This document shows positions 1 to 10,058 of a DNA stretch of 64,000 nt, one piece after another. The notes below the pieces were generated by a model. That model was given only the letters and a program-made list of their open reading frames with translations, was not told the DNA's origin and did no database searches. Position numbers and translations under genes: made by a program. How positions within the stretch are numbered: position 1 is the first letter of the stretch; the number at the start of each line of letters is the position of its first letter. Origin of the DNA: Diaphorobacter sp. HDW4B (GTDB taxonomy: Bacteria; Pseudomonadota; Gammaproteobacteria; Burkholderiales; Burkholderiaceae_C); contig NZ_CP049906.1 in the NCBI RefSeq assembly GCF_011305535.1, positions 186,001 through 250,000 on the forward strand. The letters run 5' to 3'.

Positions 1-641
1 GTGTGGTATCCACCATGTCGGCGCTCACGTCTTTTCTGCCGGAGGATATCGCCGAGTTCAAGAAGAGCCAACCGGACATACAGGTTTGCATCGACGAAAG
101 AATTTCGACCGATGTCGCCAAAAGTGTCGAGGAAGGTCGCGCAGATATCGGCATTTGCTGGGACCTTACAGGAACCCGCCATTTGGAGACCATCCCTTAC
201 CGGCAGGATCGACTTGTCCTGTTGGTACACAAGCATCATCCACTGGCCAATAAAACGAGTGTGACTTTTTTGGACACGTTGCCCTACGAGAGAGCAGCAC
301 TGCAAGGTGGCAGCCTGGTCCATCAGATTCAACAACGGCTCGCCATTGCAGAAGGAAAAGCACTCCAAACGTCGATTTTCGTGCGCACGTATGACGCCGC
401 CTGCCGCATCGTCGCCGCCAATCTGGCATGTGCCATTGTTCCGTCTGAATCAGCGCATGCATGGATCAGAAACTATGGACTGCAGGCCATTGCGCTCGAC
501 GAAAAATGGGCGGCTCGCAACTTTGTCCTCTGTGTCAGGGACAAGCTGACGTTGTCGTTTTCCGCACGCAATCTGCTGGAGCATCTCACCATGGCTGCGC
601 GCGCGGATCGCGTTGCCGCTTCAAACAGGTCCATTCTTTGA
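1..641 (+). CDS. LysR-family transcriptional regulator, C-terminal part (5' end outside window)
   Basis: The reading frame is open from the left edge, so only about 213 residues of the effector-binding half are present. The N-terminal winged helix-turn-helix is missing. The fold pattern fits a LysR substrate-binding domain: a surface rich in short hydrophobic strands, an 'ADIGICW' strand followed by a 'RLVLLVHKHHPLA' segment, which is the usual spot for the 'L.lv...HPLA' motif, and a late 'IVAANLACAIVPS' segment equivalent to the usual G-G-I-A-L-P stretch. The natural start cannot be given. It ends convergently with the giant-protein operon. Its target is probably upstream, outside the window. 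Family is fairly certain; regulon unknown. Confidence 0.85.
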   Translation, partial: VVSTMSALTSFLPEDIAEFKKSQPDIQVCIDERISTDVAKSVEEGRADIGICWDLTGTRHLETIPYRQDRLVLLVHKHHPLANKTSVTFLDTLPYERAALQGGSLVHQIQQRLAIAEGKALQTSIFVRTYDAACRIVAANLACAIVPSESAHAWIRNYGLQAIALDEKWAARNFVLCVRDKLTLSFSARNLLEHLTMAARADRVAASNRSIL

Positions 642-673
642 GCAGGCTTTTTTGAGGCGCATGGGCCTCGGGT

Positions 674-693
674 AAGACCATCCTCCCGGTCTT
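674..693. terminator. Weak hairpin between convergent genes
   Basis: AAGACC and GGTCTT form a six-base-pair stem around an eight-base loop, in the 114-bp gap between the LysR fragment and the end of the first giant gene. There is no clear T-tract after it. It is in the right place for a terminator, but the evidence is thin. Confidence 0.25.
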
Positions 694-755
694 GGACTGC
701 ACGAGTCCCTATTCAGGCGAATTTGACGCGACGCATATGGCATATGCCTTGACGA

Positions 756-3700
756 TCAGAGATCGAAATACTCGGCATAGACCAAGCGCTCTTCCACCAC
801 CCGACGCCGCCGGGGATTTTTCGTGGTCACAAAGCGATTCTCGGGCACGCTGCGGTCGGTGTAGTAGCGCTCGAACTCACGCAGCATGAGGCGGCGAATG
901 CTGCCCTCTGCACCTGCTGGGAGCGTCGCTGCTTGCTCCCAGAATGCAGGGTCGAGCAGTGGTCGCATGCGGTCTGGAATCGGGATGGCTGTCGTCGTGC
1001 TCAGACCTTCCCGCGCCAGAGGTTCCGCACGGTCGAAGCGCAGGCTGCGGCCACTCTTGAGTGCGATGTTCACCGGACCGGATGGTGCCGGGGTGACAGC
1101 GTCGTGCTGCGCATCTTCACCGTTGGAAGAGCCGTCCGCCATGAGCGAGCGCGGGGTCAGAACGAGTCCTGTGCGCGGTTGCGCTGGTCCGCTCGCGAGC
1201 ACTGCTGTATCGTGCCATGCAAGGTCGCTGTCGATGGCCGGGTCGCGTGTCTGCAGCACCAGTTCGACACGGTTGTCGCCCAGTTCGGCCGCCATGCCGG
1301 CTGGTCGACCCAATGGGTCGTTGGCGTAGGGCGAATCGGCCGGTCCACCTTCACGGAAGCGGTTGCGCATGGGTCCACGTGTAGGCACGGGTCCGTGGAG
1401 ACGGGCCGTGACGCGCGCACCGTCGCGCTGCAGGACGGCCTTTCTGCGCGGCAGTACCTGCGCGAAATCGGCCAGCACGATGGCCGACAGCTTGGCATCG
1501 GCCAAAGCGTTGGGCTGGTAGCGCGCCAGCGCCAAGCGCACGAAGGGCATGTAGCTCGCGCCGGTAGAAATTTCGATGTCGCAGTACCAGAGCTGCCGAT
1601 CGTCCGACCAGGCCACCCGGTGCGCGACCGCCATCACCCGACCGCCCCCGTTGGGAAGCGAAACAGCTTCTTCGGTCACGCGCAGCGGGAAGTCACCAGG
1701 TTCGGCGTCCACACTCGGCAGGCGGCTTTCCCACAGTGGGTCCAGGCCCCACTGCGTGATGCGGTCGCTCAGTTTTTCGTCGATGGCACTGAACGGCGTG
1801 GACGCGCCCCGGGTTTGCGGAGCCACGATCACAGCCAGCATTTCCCCGTCGCCCGAGGAGAACCACGGCCGGTCCAGATACACGCGCAGCGCGTTGCCTT
1901 CGCGCAGACTGGTGCGCTGTGCATCGACCTTCGCTCCGGTGCGGCTCCAACGGAAAGTGGGCAGCGTGTAGACGATGCGCGGCGCGTCGGGCGGCGCGCT
2001 GGCAGGCACCGCCAGCCCCCAGGCATCGACATCGGGCAGGCCGCTCTCGCGCAGAAGCGCAGCGCCGGGATCGCCATCGACTCCACCGCTGTGTGCCAGC
2101 ACCCGCCAACGTGTCTGGTTCAACGCCTGGCCGTCGCGGCCAATGTTTTCGGGCTTGGCGTACAGCGCCGGGGGCAGGTATTCGCGGAACCGCGTCACAG
2201 CGCGCAGGCGGTAGCGGATACGCCGAAAGCGCGTGTCGCCGAACTCGTGCAGATTGCCTGGCGCATCGGCGCGCTTGTCCATCTGCGCGGGAGTCGTCGT
2301 GCCAACGACAGTGTCGATGCGGCGCTGCTCCTCTACTGCCGCCTCGATGGGAAACACATTGGCATGGTTGTCAGCCAAGCGGATCGGACCCAGCGCGCCT
2401 TCGCACCGCACCCGACGCGGGCCGGGAAACTTCGGGTCATCGCGCGTCGGGTCGTCCACCCATTCGCTCCACTCCGCCAGCACTTCGAATTGGCCGGTGC
2501 TGGGGCCGTGCAACGCCACGTTGTCGCCCTTGCCGAACAGTTCGGCCGAAGTGGCACCCGGCCTGCGCGCGACATGGGCAGACTTGAACACGGGTTCGCA
2601 TACCGGCTGCTGGGTGGCATGCACCAGCACCAGGCGACGGAAGGGCGTGACCATCCAGTGCGCGCCAGCCAGCGCGGCCGCGCGCACCTGGTCGGCGGCA
2701 CCGGGGTCATCGACCCACTGCGGCAGCCCCAGATGCGCCAGATACTGGTCGTGCACGAAGCTGGCGTACTGCAGCCGTGCGATGCGGCCCTGCGGCAAAA
2801 ACAGGTGCAACGTGCGCTCGCCCGCGTCCCATTTGGGTGGCGCAGCTGGCGTGGCGTCTGCGCCGCAGGCGGGCGACGTCACCTCCTCGGGCTGGTCGTG
2901 CAGTGCAATGCGCAGGCTGCGGCGATCATCGGGCCAGCCAGAGTCGATGGTTCCGGTGGAGCTGGGCTCCGTGTCGAAATCAATCAACAGCACCCAGCGG
3001 AATCTTTCGTTCGGCCGATCGATGTCGATCAGCGACCGGTCGCCAATGGGCACCCGTGCCGCACGCACGCCGCTCTCGATCACCACACCTTCGAGCCCGG
3101 GGGCAAGCGGCTTCACCTCGGCACCGTCGAGCATGCGCGCCAAGCCCGGCACACCGTGCAGAGCGATACCGCCAGCCACAGGATCGGGCAGATAGGGAAT
3201 CGGCACCAGCGGTTCATGGTGCACCACGTATTGGCCCGCTGCGAAGCGGTCGCGACTCGGGTCGGCCTGATCAGGCGGAGCAATGAGCGCGCCGGGGCCT
3301 TCCACCGTCGCCACATCGCGCTTGTTCTGCGGTGTGACCAGTTCGAGCTGCACGTCGTGCCGTGCATCCATCAACGAGCCCGACTCCCGCGCGCTCACGG
3401 CATACGCATGCTTGATGGCCTTGGCATCGCCGCTGCCCAAAGCGGCGTCGAAACAGCCGTGCAGTTCGCACAGGGAATGCGCGGCTTTGGACGGCACCAC
3501 GTGGCGCAAGGGGACCGCCGGGTAGGTGAAATCGGGCAGCCCCGAGCCTTCGGGCGGCGGGGAATAGAAGCTGTGCCAACGGGCGATGTAGTCGGATGCC
3601 GGAGCGTCGAAGTTGCTGCGAATCACCATGCGTTCGAGCGATTCGCCCTCGCTCAAACGATCGGCCAGCACCAACGCGGGTGGACCGATGGGCTCGAAGC

Positions 3701-5708
3701 GGGCGAACTGCACGGGCTCGGTCGCCTGCTCGTACTTCTCGATGTCGCCGTCGTCGCGAGCAAGGCTATTGCCCGCCAGATCCACCACGCGGGCACGAAA
3801 CCGGTACCACTCGCCGAAGCGCAGTTTCGGCAGCGACCCCTTGCGCGCGGTGAAGCGCACGTCCAGTCCATTGCCCTTCTTGGCCACCGCATCCACGTCG
3901 GGATCATCGCCCGGACTGGCGACGCGTTCGGTCTGCATGCCTGCGTCGTTCTCTGCCACCAGCGCACGGCCAGGCCGCTGGGCCACCAGGCTCCAGCCAG
4001 CCCAGCGGAACAGGCTTTCGTGCAGGTAGTGGTCGTCGTCCTTGCCATTGCTGGTGGTGGACGCCGATTTCACATAGCCCTCATCCGACAACTCGCCATC
4101 CCTGCTGCTGCCGGGCAATGCCAGCGGACGACTGTCGCGCAACACGCGATACTGGCCGGTGCGCTCGCACAGCGACAGCCAGCGGTTGGTGGTCGCCAGT
4201 TGAACATCGACGCGGTAGCCGCGCAGCACGTCTTCGGTGAACAGCACCACCTTCGCCGCAGCTTCAGGCGACTGCGCTATGGCGTTGTTTTTCAACGCCG
4301 CGGCGTTCGCGTCGATAGCCACCACTCCGGCGCGACCGTGGCGCGACACCCCCAGCCCCGCCGTGCGCAGCGCAGCCACGGGTTGGGTGTCGCCGGTGGT
4401 GTAGGTCACATCGCCATCGGCACCCGGCTTCTGGCTCTTGCCGATCAGATTTTGCGCGGTGAGCAGATAGTCCACCGTCTTCAGCGCGGTGCCGTCCGGG
4501 TCCACCTGGTAGACGTCGAAGTCGGTATGGGCGTGCTTCGCATCGGCCGGTGCGTGTCGGTCGTTGGACCCGGCCAGAGCCAGCAGGCCGCGCTCGTGAT
4601 CGCTGCTGCGCGCCGCCGTGACGAAGCGCCGCGCTGTGGCCTGAAAGGCAGTCTGCAGGGTGAGATGCTCCAGCCCCTCAGCGCCTCCTTTCAGCAAAGG
4701 CTGCATGCGGCCAGTCAGTGGTTGTTCGTCACTGGCCGCATCGAGCTTTGTGCCCTCGGGCAGCACGCAGTCGATCACCAGACCCAGTGCACGCAGCAGC
4801 GCCGGATGGTCGCCGTACGAGGCCACCATGCGATGGAAATCGAACTCCGGCACCTGCAGAGCGGGCTCGACGTTCTTGAAGTCGGGGCGGCGCATGCGCA
4901 GCGCCTCGGGCGTGGGCGTGCTGCGGCGGTAGAAACGGTCGGCCTGATAGAAGCTGTACTCGTCCGGGGTGGTGAACTGCGACATCACCTCATGCCGTTT
5001 GCCGTCTCCCGCGTGGGTCTGCTCCCAATCAGGCGGCAGCGCCCGCACCGGGAATGGTTGCGCTCCGCCCGCGCCGTCGATGCCGACCCCAGGCCCGAGG
5101 ATGCAACTCGCAGCGCTGAACACATTGCGGTTGGTGGACCTGTCCGCATCACCGGTCACCACCACGTCCTTGCCTTGCACATAGTGGGGCTGATAGCGCT
5201 CAAAGCCCGACGACACCAGCCGACCGCGTTCGTCCAGCCGGGTGCCCAGATCGGCCAACAGAGGGGCTAGCGGGCTGCTTTTGCTGTACGGCAGCAGCAC
5301 GGGGTGCTGCGCCCCCGAGGTCACTGCCAGCTGTCCATAGTGCCGCCGCGCAAAGCTCAGTACGTTGCGCACCGCGAACGAACGCAGATTCACCGTCGAC
5401 ATGTCCTTGAACTGGAAGCCGGACACGGGCGTGGCCGCATCGAACAGGCGCTGCCAGGTCGCGTCATCCGGCAGCGCCAAAGGTTCGAGGCGTACCGTCT
5501 TGCCTTCGACGCGCAGGCCGAAAGCCAAAGCGCGCACGGTCTCGGGCCAGTGCAGCAGCGCTTTGAACGCACCAAGTTGTTGTTCAGTGGGTTTGTCGGG
5601 AGTGAGTCGCGGCGACGCCACCAGACTCACGCGCCAGCGGCCCGCGAACGGGCCTTCGGAGATGCGGCCATGCGGCAGCGCGGTCCAGACGATTGTTTGT
5701 CGAGCCAT
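756..5708 (-). CDS. Giant protein of unknown function (1650 aa), second gene of a two-gene cassette
   Basis: I do not recognise this protein. A GGAG box six bases before ATG 5708 supports the start MARQTIVW rather than the ATG four codons upstream. No signal peptide, hydrophobic membrane segment or nucleotide-binding motif is visible, so it reads as a large soluble protein. It is rich in short beta-type stretches with many W, R, D and P residues and ends in an arginine-rich tail (about residues 1630-1645). A segment near residues 640-690 (SLPKLRFGEWYRFRARVVDL) looks like an Ig- or fibronectin-like strand pair. It lies 42 bp after the 1435-aa gene on the same strand, so the two are probably co-transcribed. 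Third codon positions are strongly GC-biased, which leaves a long antisense frame open; that frame is not taken as a gene. Confidence 0.75.
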   Translation of the reverse strand: MARQTIVWTALPHGRISEGPFAGRWRVSLVASPRLTPDKPTEQQLGAFKALLHWPETVRALAFGLRVEGKTVRLEPLALPDDATWQRLFDAATPVSGFQFKDMSTVNLRSFAVRNVLSFARRHYGQLAVTSGAQHPVLLPYSKSSPLAPLLADLGTRLDERGRLVSSGFERYQPHYVQGKDVVVTGDADRSTNRNVFSAASCILGPGVGIDGAGGAQPFPVRALPPDWEQTHAGDGKRHEVMSQFTTPDEYSFYQADRFYRRSTPTPEALRMRRPDFKNVEPALQVPEFDFHRMVASYGDHPALLRALGLVIDCVLPEGTKLDAASDEQPLTGRMQPLLKGGAEGLEHLTLQTAFQATARRFVTAARSSDHERGLLALAGSNDRHAPADAKHAHTDFDVYQVDPDGTALKTVDYLLTAQNLIGKSQKPGADGDVTYTTGDTQPVAALRTAGLGVSRHGRAGVVAIDANAAALKNNAIAQSPEAAAKVVLFTEDVLRGYRVDVQLATTNRWLSLCERTGQYRVLRDSRPLALPGSSRDGELSDEGYVKSASTTSNGKDDDHYLHESLFRWAGWSLVAQRPGRALVAENDAGMQTERVASPGDDPDVDAVAKKGNGLDVRFTARKGSLPKLRFGEWYRFRARVVDLAGNSLARDDGDIEKYEQATEPVQFARFEPIGPPALVLADRLSEGESLERMVIRSNFDAPASDYIARWHSFYSPPPEGSGLPDFTYPAVPLRHVVPSKAAHSLCELHGCFDAALGSGDAKAIKHAYAVSARESGSLMDARHDVQLELVTPQNKRDVATVEGPGALIAPPDQADPSRDRFAAGQYVVHHEPLVPIPYLPDPVAGGIALHGVPGLARMLDGAEVKPLAPGLEGVVIESGVRAARVPIGDRSLIDIDRPNERFRWVLLIDFDTEPSSTGTIDSGWPDDRRSLRIALHDQPEEVTSPACGADATPAAPPKWDAGERTLHLFLPQGRIARLQYASFVHDQYLAHLGLPQWVDDPGAADQVRAAALAGAHWMVTPFRRLVLVHATQQPVCEPVFKSAHVARRPGATSAELFGKGDNVALHGPSTGQFEVLAEWSEWVDDPTRDDPKFPGPRRVRCEGALGPIRLADNHANVFPIEAAVEEQRRIDTVVGTTTPAQMDKRADAPGNLHEFGDTRFRRIRYRLRAVTRFREYLPPALYAKPENIGRDGQALNQTRWRVLAHSGGVDGDPGAALLRESGLPDVDAWGLAVPASAPPDAPRIVYTLPTFRWSRTGAKVDAQRTSLREGNALRVYLDRPWFSSGDGEMLAVIVAPQTRGASTPFSAIDEKLSDRITQWGLDPLWESRLPSVDAEPGDFPLRVTEEAVSLPNGGGRVMAVAHRVAWSDDRQLWYCDIEISTGASYMPFVRLALARYQPNALADAKLSAIVLADFAQVLPRRKAVLQRDGARVTARLHGPVPTRGPMRNRFREGGPADSPYANDPLGRPAGMAAELGDNRVELVLQTRDPAIDSDLAWHDTAVLASGPAQPRTGLVLTPRSLMADGSSNGEDAQHDAVTPAPSGPVNIALKSGRSLRFDRAEPLAREGLSTTTAIPIPDRMRPLLDPAFWEQAATLPAGAEGSIRRLMLREFERYYTDRSVPENRFVTTKNPRRRRVVEERLVYAEYFDL

Positions 5709-5750
5709 TTTTTTCTCCATCGGGCTGTTCGTTGTTCTTCGCGGCGGCGT

Positions 5751-8700
5751 TCAAGCGAACGCTTCACAGTACTCACGCCATGCGTATTCGGTGTCCTCAC
5801 CGATGACCGCGAGCTCGTCGGCCAGCGCCAGCGCCGGGCGGAAACCGAGTTCCTGGCGGAAGGTCGGGTCGCCATTGGAGCCAGCGAAGGTGCGCTCGCA
5901 GGTGATCGTCACACTGCCCGAGAACAGGAACACCGACACCTCGATGGTGAGCTGCGCCATGCCCCGGCACTTGCCGGTGTCAAACACGTATTCCAGTTCC
6001 AGATACAGCTCGATCGACGCCGAAATCAGCCCCAGCACACTGACATGCCCACCCAGACGGAAATAGCCAGTGAGCGAGGCCTTGTTGGCTTCCATGCGGA
6101 AGTAGATGCCCGCCATGACGTGCACACCGCCCGATGCCACGCCGAAGTTGACCGAAAGACTCGCGCCGAACTCGAACGAGGCTTCCAGAATCTGCACACC
6201 GTGGGGGTCGAGCGTGATGCCGAAGAAGCCCCCGCCGCCGAAAACCATCACGCTCAGATTGAACGGCTGCTCCCGGGTGCAGAAGTTGAACCGCACCGCG
6301 AGCGGTTGCCCAATGAAGGGCACGGTGAAGCCTGCCCCCAGACTCAGATTGCTGAGATTGAACATGCCGACCGAGATGGCCGGCAATGCCACGGAGAAGC
6401 TGGCGTCGATGCCTTTTGCGCTGATGTCCAGCGACGGTGGATCGGAAAACCCATCGAGCGGGATCAGGTCGCGCAGGGTTTCGACGAACGACAGCACGCC
6501 GACGAACTTGATGTCGGTGAGCACCACGTCGACATTGGTCTTGGCGTTGCTGTCCACGGTGAACTCGATCTTCTCGAAATTGAGTTCGATGAAACTTGCA
6601 GGCGCAATCAGCACCAGGTCGAAATGCTTGAGGCTACACAGCACGCCGACCTTGGGCGCACCGCCCGAACGCTTGATCCGCGCCTCCACCGCGATGGTGA
6701 ACCCGTTGGGATCATTGGCGCGAAAAATCGGCACGCTGCTGCCCGGCAACGCCCAACTCTTGAGCGCCGGTGTCCAGTCAAAGCGCACCACCAGTTCTTC
6801 GCCCGTCAGCGCTTCCAGCAGTTGGAGCAGATCACTGGCCAGCCCCAGCGCCGTCAGCACTGCATCCAATGCCTGCAACAGCGATTTCGCGGGCGCACCA
6901 TCGAGCAGCCGCGCACCGGCCACCGCGTTGCGCAGTGCTTGGGTGGCATCGCGTACCGCCTCCAGCCGTGGCTTGAAAAGCGCCGGACTCTCCAGCAGAT
7001 CGGACAGTTGAGGCGTGCTGCCGGGCGGGATGTCGATGACGTCACGCAGCGCCTCGAACAGTTGCTGCCCCGCCGTCAGGATCGGCGTCAGCGTCAGCAC
7101 ATCCAGGATCAGCACGTCCGCTTGGCTTGCAAGCGTTCGCACCGCTTGACGAAAGCCCGCAGGCAGTGCGCTGGCATCGTTCACCGAGGTCGCCAATTGC
7201 GCCAGCGCCGCCTGCAATGCCGGACCAGCCGTCGAAAGATCAGGTGCCTTGGCGTCGGCAATTTTCTGGTTCACAAGTGGTGCGACGGCCTGCGACAGAG
7301 TGTCGAGCGCCGCATCGAGTTGCTGCAACGCCGCGACTGCCGGAGCCGCCTGCGCCGTGGCGAAGGCTGTGGTCTGCGCCAACAGATCGGCGACGGTGGC
7401 GCGGGCCACTGCAATGGCTGCGGAGGCCACACTGCCGGGGTTCGATGCAATGCGCTGAACGAGGTCGTAGACCCGCGCCATTTCGCCCAGAAACGCGTCG
7501 AGCCGATTGCCGGCCTCGGCCACGAACTTCGGCAACTTGCCCGCCCCGCCAGCAAAGTCGCCCACCGCGTCGATCACCTCGCCCAGCGGAATGCAGCCAA
7601 ACAGCAGCGGCAGCGGCAAGTCGCCCAACGCGCCCGCTGCAGACGGAAAGGCATTTGTCGGCTCGAAGCTGCCGGATCGGAATGCCTCCGCGTTGCCCGA
7701 CACCGGCCCCGCCATGCGCGACCACGCGGAAGGTTTGAGGTTGGGCATGGCAAAACCGCCCGAGCGATCGGACTGCTTCGAGAAATCGAGTCCTGCCACA
7801 ACGACGTTGGCCGGTGGCTGCGCCTGCGTGACGGCATCGACCTCCATGAACACTTCGCCCGGGTTGTCGACGTAGCCATGTTGCAGGTAGTGCAGGTGCC
7901 AACTGAGCAGGTTGGTGCCGCGCCCACCGGAGAGTTGCGCGATGGCGGGCAGCCGCACCCGCGCCACGTCCACCGTGGGGAAGAAAATGGGTCGGGTCAG
8001 CTTTTGGCTGTAGCCGCGAAGGTCGAGCCGACTGTCGCTGTCGCTGTTGCTGCTGAGGTTGCCCGCACGCACTCCGAAATCGATGGCCTCGACGGGAGCC
8101 GAGGTATCGCCCGGCGTCAACGATGGCGCGAAGGCCACGGACTGACCCAGCAAGTCTGCACGGCGGCGCGGCACGTCGCGGGCATTCCTGCGGTCGGTGC
8201 GGGCCATCCATTCGTCTGCAGCTTTCTGCGCGGCGGTCTCGGCTGTGGCGTAGTCAGGGGCCAAGTTTTGCCCAATGCGTGGACTGGCCAGACTGTTGCT
8301 CAGAAAGATCAGCGGCAGCGAAAACGCAACCTGTCGGCCTTCCAGATCCTCGCCCACGCAGTCAAACCGAAACGGCTCGCCGCCCACGCAGGGCCAAAAC
8401 ATGCGGCGGTCGTTGAAGGACTTGATGCGACTCTCGGGCGAGTCGGGCGGATCGAGGTCGGGGGTCACCGTGGTCAGAATGCGCACCTTGGTGAACGGGA
8501 ACTGGTTGTGCAAAACGCGGCCACGCGCATCGACCAGACCCGGCTCGACAAAGTCGCGCTCACGCTCGCGAATGACGAGGAACAGGCGTTGACGCAAATA
8601 GGCCGCATTGCCAGGCTGCACCGACGTGCCGTTGCGTCCATTGTGGAATTTGCGCTCGGTGACTTTGACCAGCGAAACCCGATGACCAAAGCAGCAAAGC

Positions 8701-10058
8701 ACGCCGCGATACACCACGCACACATAGTGGTCGCGGCCCATGGTGGCGTGGTTCACCCACTCCTCCACATCCAGCCCCGGCGGCTCCCAGGCACCACGTG
8801 CGTCGAGCCAGCCACCCAGCGGACTCAGCATCAGCCTGTCGGCCTGAATCGGCTGTGGCTGGTAGCTGGAGCGACTGAAGTTCGACGACAGGTGTGCGAT
8901 CTGGAACCGGTCGTTGTCGTCCATCGCCGCCAGAAATGGGATGCTGGATGGCGCGGGCAGATCGCTGCCCTTGGGAAACGCGGGCTTCATCTGCGCCAGC
9001 GTGTCGTCGGTCCGGGCGTATACCGCGCGCACGGTGCGGTTGGCGTCGGGCCGCTGCACAGGCGACACCCAACCATCGGCATCGGGCAGCACCAGACGCG
9101 TGTGCCAAAGTTCGGTGCGCTTCGATGCGTCGGCGGTCACCGGCTGGGTGGCATGGTTGAAACGCTCGCCCGTATGCGGCGACAACACCAGACGCCACGG
9201 CAGTTCGATGGCCGTCTGCCGCGCACTCGGTTCGGCGGGACGAGCACCGCTGAGCAGCCCCCCGATGTCGGGATGGTGATCAATGTGCGGCGAGGGCTCG
9301 CGCCATCCGCCGACACCCAACGGTGCCCGCAACATCCGCAGCGGCGCAGTGCCGTCGGCCTGTTGGGTGGCGCTTTGCAGGTGTGCATTGAACCGATTCA
9401 GCCCAAGACGCAGGCGTGGCGACAGCTGCTCCAACTCGACCTTCGTTACCACCACTTGCCAAAACCCTCCCGGCGGCCGCGCGCCACGCGGCGGTGCATT
9501 GGCCGGAACGCTGAGCGATAACCATTGACATGCGTTGAGCAGCCCCGCCAATGTGTACGGGGCCTCGAATCTGTCGGGCACCTCGAACGCAATACGCGAC
9601 TCGCCAGCCATGCGCGCCAGAATCGGCGGCGGGTCCACCTTGCCGTTGCCTGAAGTGCCGCCAGCGACCGGGCCTTGCGGCGTATCGACCGTTTCATCGG
9701 CTGCGCCACCAGTTCTGGACGGTTGCGCCGCCTGAAAAAACACCTGCTCGCCAATGGCCTGAGGCGGAAAGTGCAACACCAGCCAGGCCGGTCCGCTCGC
9801 CGTCTTGCGCACCACCGGCGGCGGGCCGGGAACGACTTCGAGATTGACCAGCTCGATGCGCAACGCCACCATATCGTCGGACCGCACCACCGGTATCCCC
9901 GGCTTGTCACCATCGAGAAGGCTGCTGGTGAAGTCGCTGAAAACGGGCAACGGAAACGGACGCGGGACAGGTCGCTTGTCGATCTCTACCTTTGCGCCAA
10001 GCACGCGCCCGGCTTTCACAGCCCCTGCTGATGATTGGGATGATTTTTTGCTGGCCAT
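5751..10058 (-). CDS. Giant protein of unknown function (1435 aa), first gene of a two-gene cassette
   Basis: Not recognised. The start ATG 10058 follows a GGGGGGAT purine-rich box. Three regions are visible. The N-terminal ~750 residues are mixed and Trp/Pro-rich. Residues about 800-1090 are a long Ala/Leu/Gln-rich helical stretch that could form coiled coil or a helical bundle. The C-terminal ~300 residues are beta-rich with alternating hydrophobic residues and a glycine run (FGGGGFFGI), suggesting stacked amphipathic strands like a lipid- or surface-binding beta structure. It starts with a Lys/Ser-rich tail and has no signal peptide, so secretion by the general pathway is unlikely. The partner gene follows 42 bp downstream. 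Possible ideas (scaffold, lipid-transfer-like bridge, phage-tail-like component) are guesses; no adjacent gene supports any of them. Confidence 0.75.
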   Translation of the reverse strand: MASKKSSQSSAGAVKAGRVLGAKVEIDKRPVPRPFPLPVFSDFTSSLLDGDKPGIPVVRSDDMVALRIELVNLEVVPGPPPVVRKTASGPAWLVLHFPPQAIGEQVFFQAAQPSRTGGAADETVDTPQGPVAGGTSGNGKVDPPPILARMAGESRIAFEVPDRFEAPYTLAGLLNACQWLSLSVPANAPPRGARPPGGFWQVVVTKVELEQLSPRLRLGLNRFNAHLQSATQQADGTAPLRMLRAPLGVGGWREPSPHIDHHPDIGGLLSGARPAEPSARQTAIELPWRLVLSPHTGERFNHATQPVTADASKRTELWHTRLVLPDADGWVSPVQRPDANRTVRAVYARTDDTLAQMKPAFPKGSDLPAPSSIPFLAAMDDNDRFQIAHLSSNFSRSSYQPQPIQADRLMLSPLGGWLDARGAWEPPGLDVEEWVNHATMGRDHYVCVVYRGVLCCFGHRVSLVKVTERKFHNGRNGTSVQPGNAAYLRQRLFLVIRERERDFVEPGLVDARGRVLHNQFPFTKVRILTTVTPDLDPPDSPESRIKSFNDRRMFWPCVGGEPFRFDCVGEDLEGRQVAFSLPLIFLSNSLASPRIGQNLAPDYATAETAAQKAADEWMARTDRRNARDVPRRRADLLGQSVAFAPSLTPGDTSAPVEAIDFGVRAGNLSSNSDSDSRLDLRGYSQKLTRPIFFPTVDVARVRLPAIAQLSGGRGTNLLSWHLHYLQHGYVDNPGEVFMEVDAVTQAQPPANVVVAGLDFSKQSDRSGGFAMPNLKPSAWSRMAGPVSGNAEAFRSGSFEPTNAFPSAAGALGDLPLPLLFGCIPLGEVIDAVGDFAGGAGKLPKFVAEAGNRLDAFLGEMARVYDLVQRIASNPGSVASAAIAVARATVADLLAQTTAFATAQAAPAVAALQQLDAALDTLSQAVAPLVNQKIADAKAPDLSTAGPALQAALAQLATSVNDASALPAGFRQAVRTLASQADVLILDVLTLTPILTAGQQLFEALRDVIDIPPGSTPQLSDLLESPALFKPRLEAVRDATQALRNAVAGARLLDGAPAKSLLQALDAVLTALGLASDLLQLLEALTGEELVVRFDWTPALKSWALPGSSVPIFRANDPNGFTIAVEARIKRSGGAPKVGVLCSLKHFDLVLIAPASFIELNFEKIEFTVDSNAKTNVDVVLTDIKFVGVLSFVETLRDLIPLDGFSDPPSLDISAKGIDASFSVALPAISVGMFNLSNLSLGAGFTVPFIGQPLAVRFNFCTREQPFNLSVMVFGGGGFFGITLDPHGVQILEASFEFGASLSVNFGVASGGVHVMAGIYFRMEANKASLTGYFRLGGHVSVLGLISASIELYLELEYVFDTGKCRGMAQLTIEVSVFLFSGSVTITCERTFAGSNGDPTFRQELGFRPALALADELAVIGEDTEYAWREYCEAFA

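Noticed and set aside
933-9521. Very long open frames on the plus strand (933-5270 and 5304-9521) opposite the two giant genes
   Set aside because: They are antisense shadows caused by strong GC bias at third positions. They lack ribosome-binding sites, have low-complexity Arg/His/Gln-rich translations, and no domain is visible. The minus-strand frames are longer, have proper starts and sensible composition.
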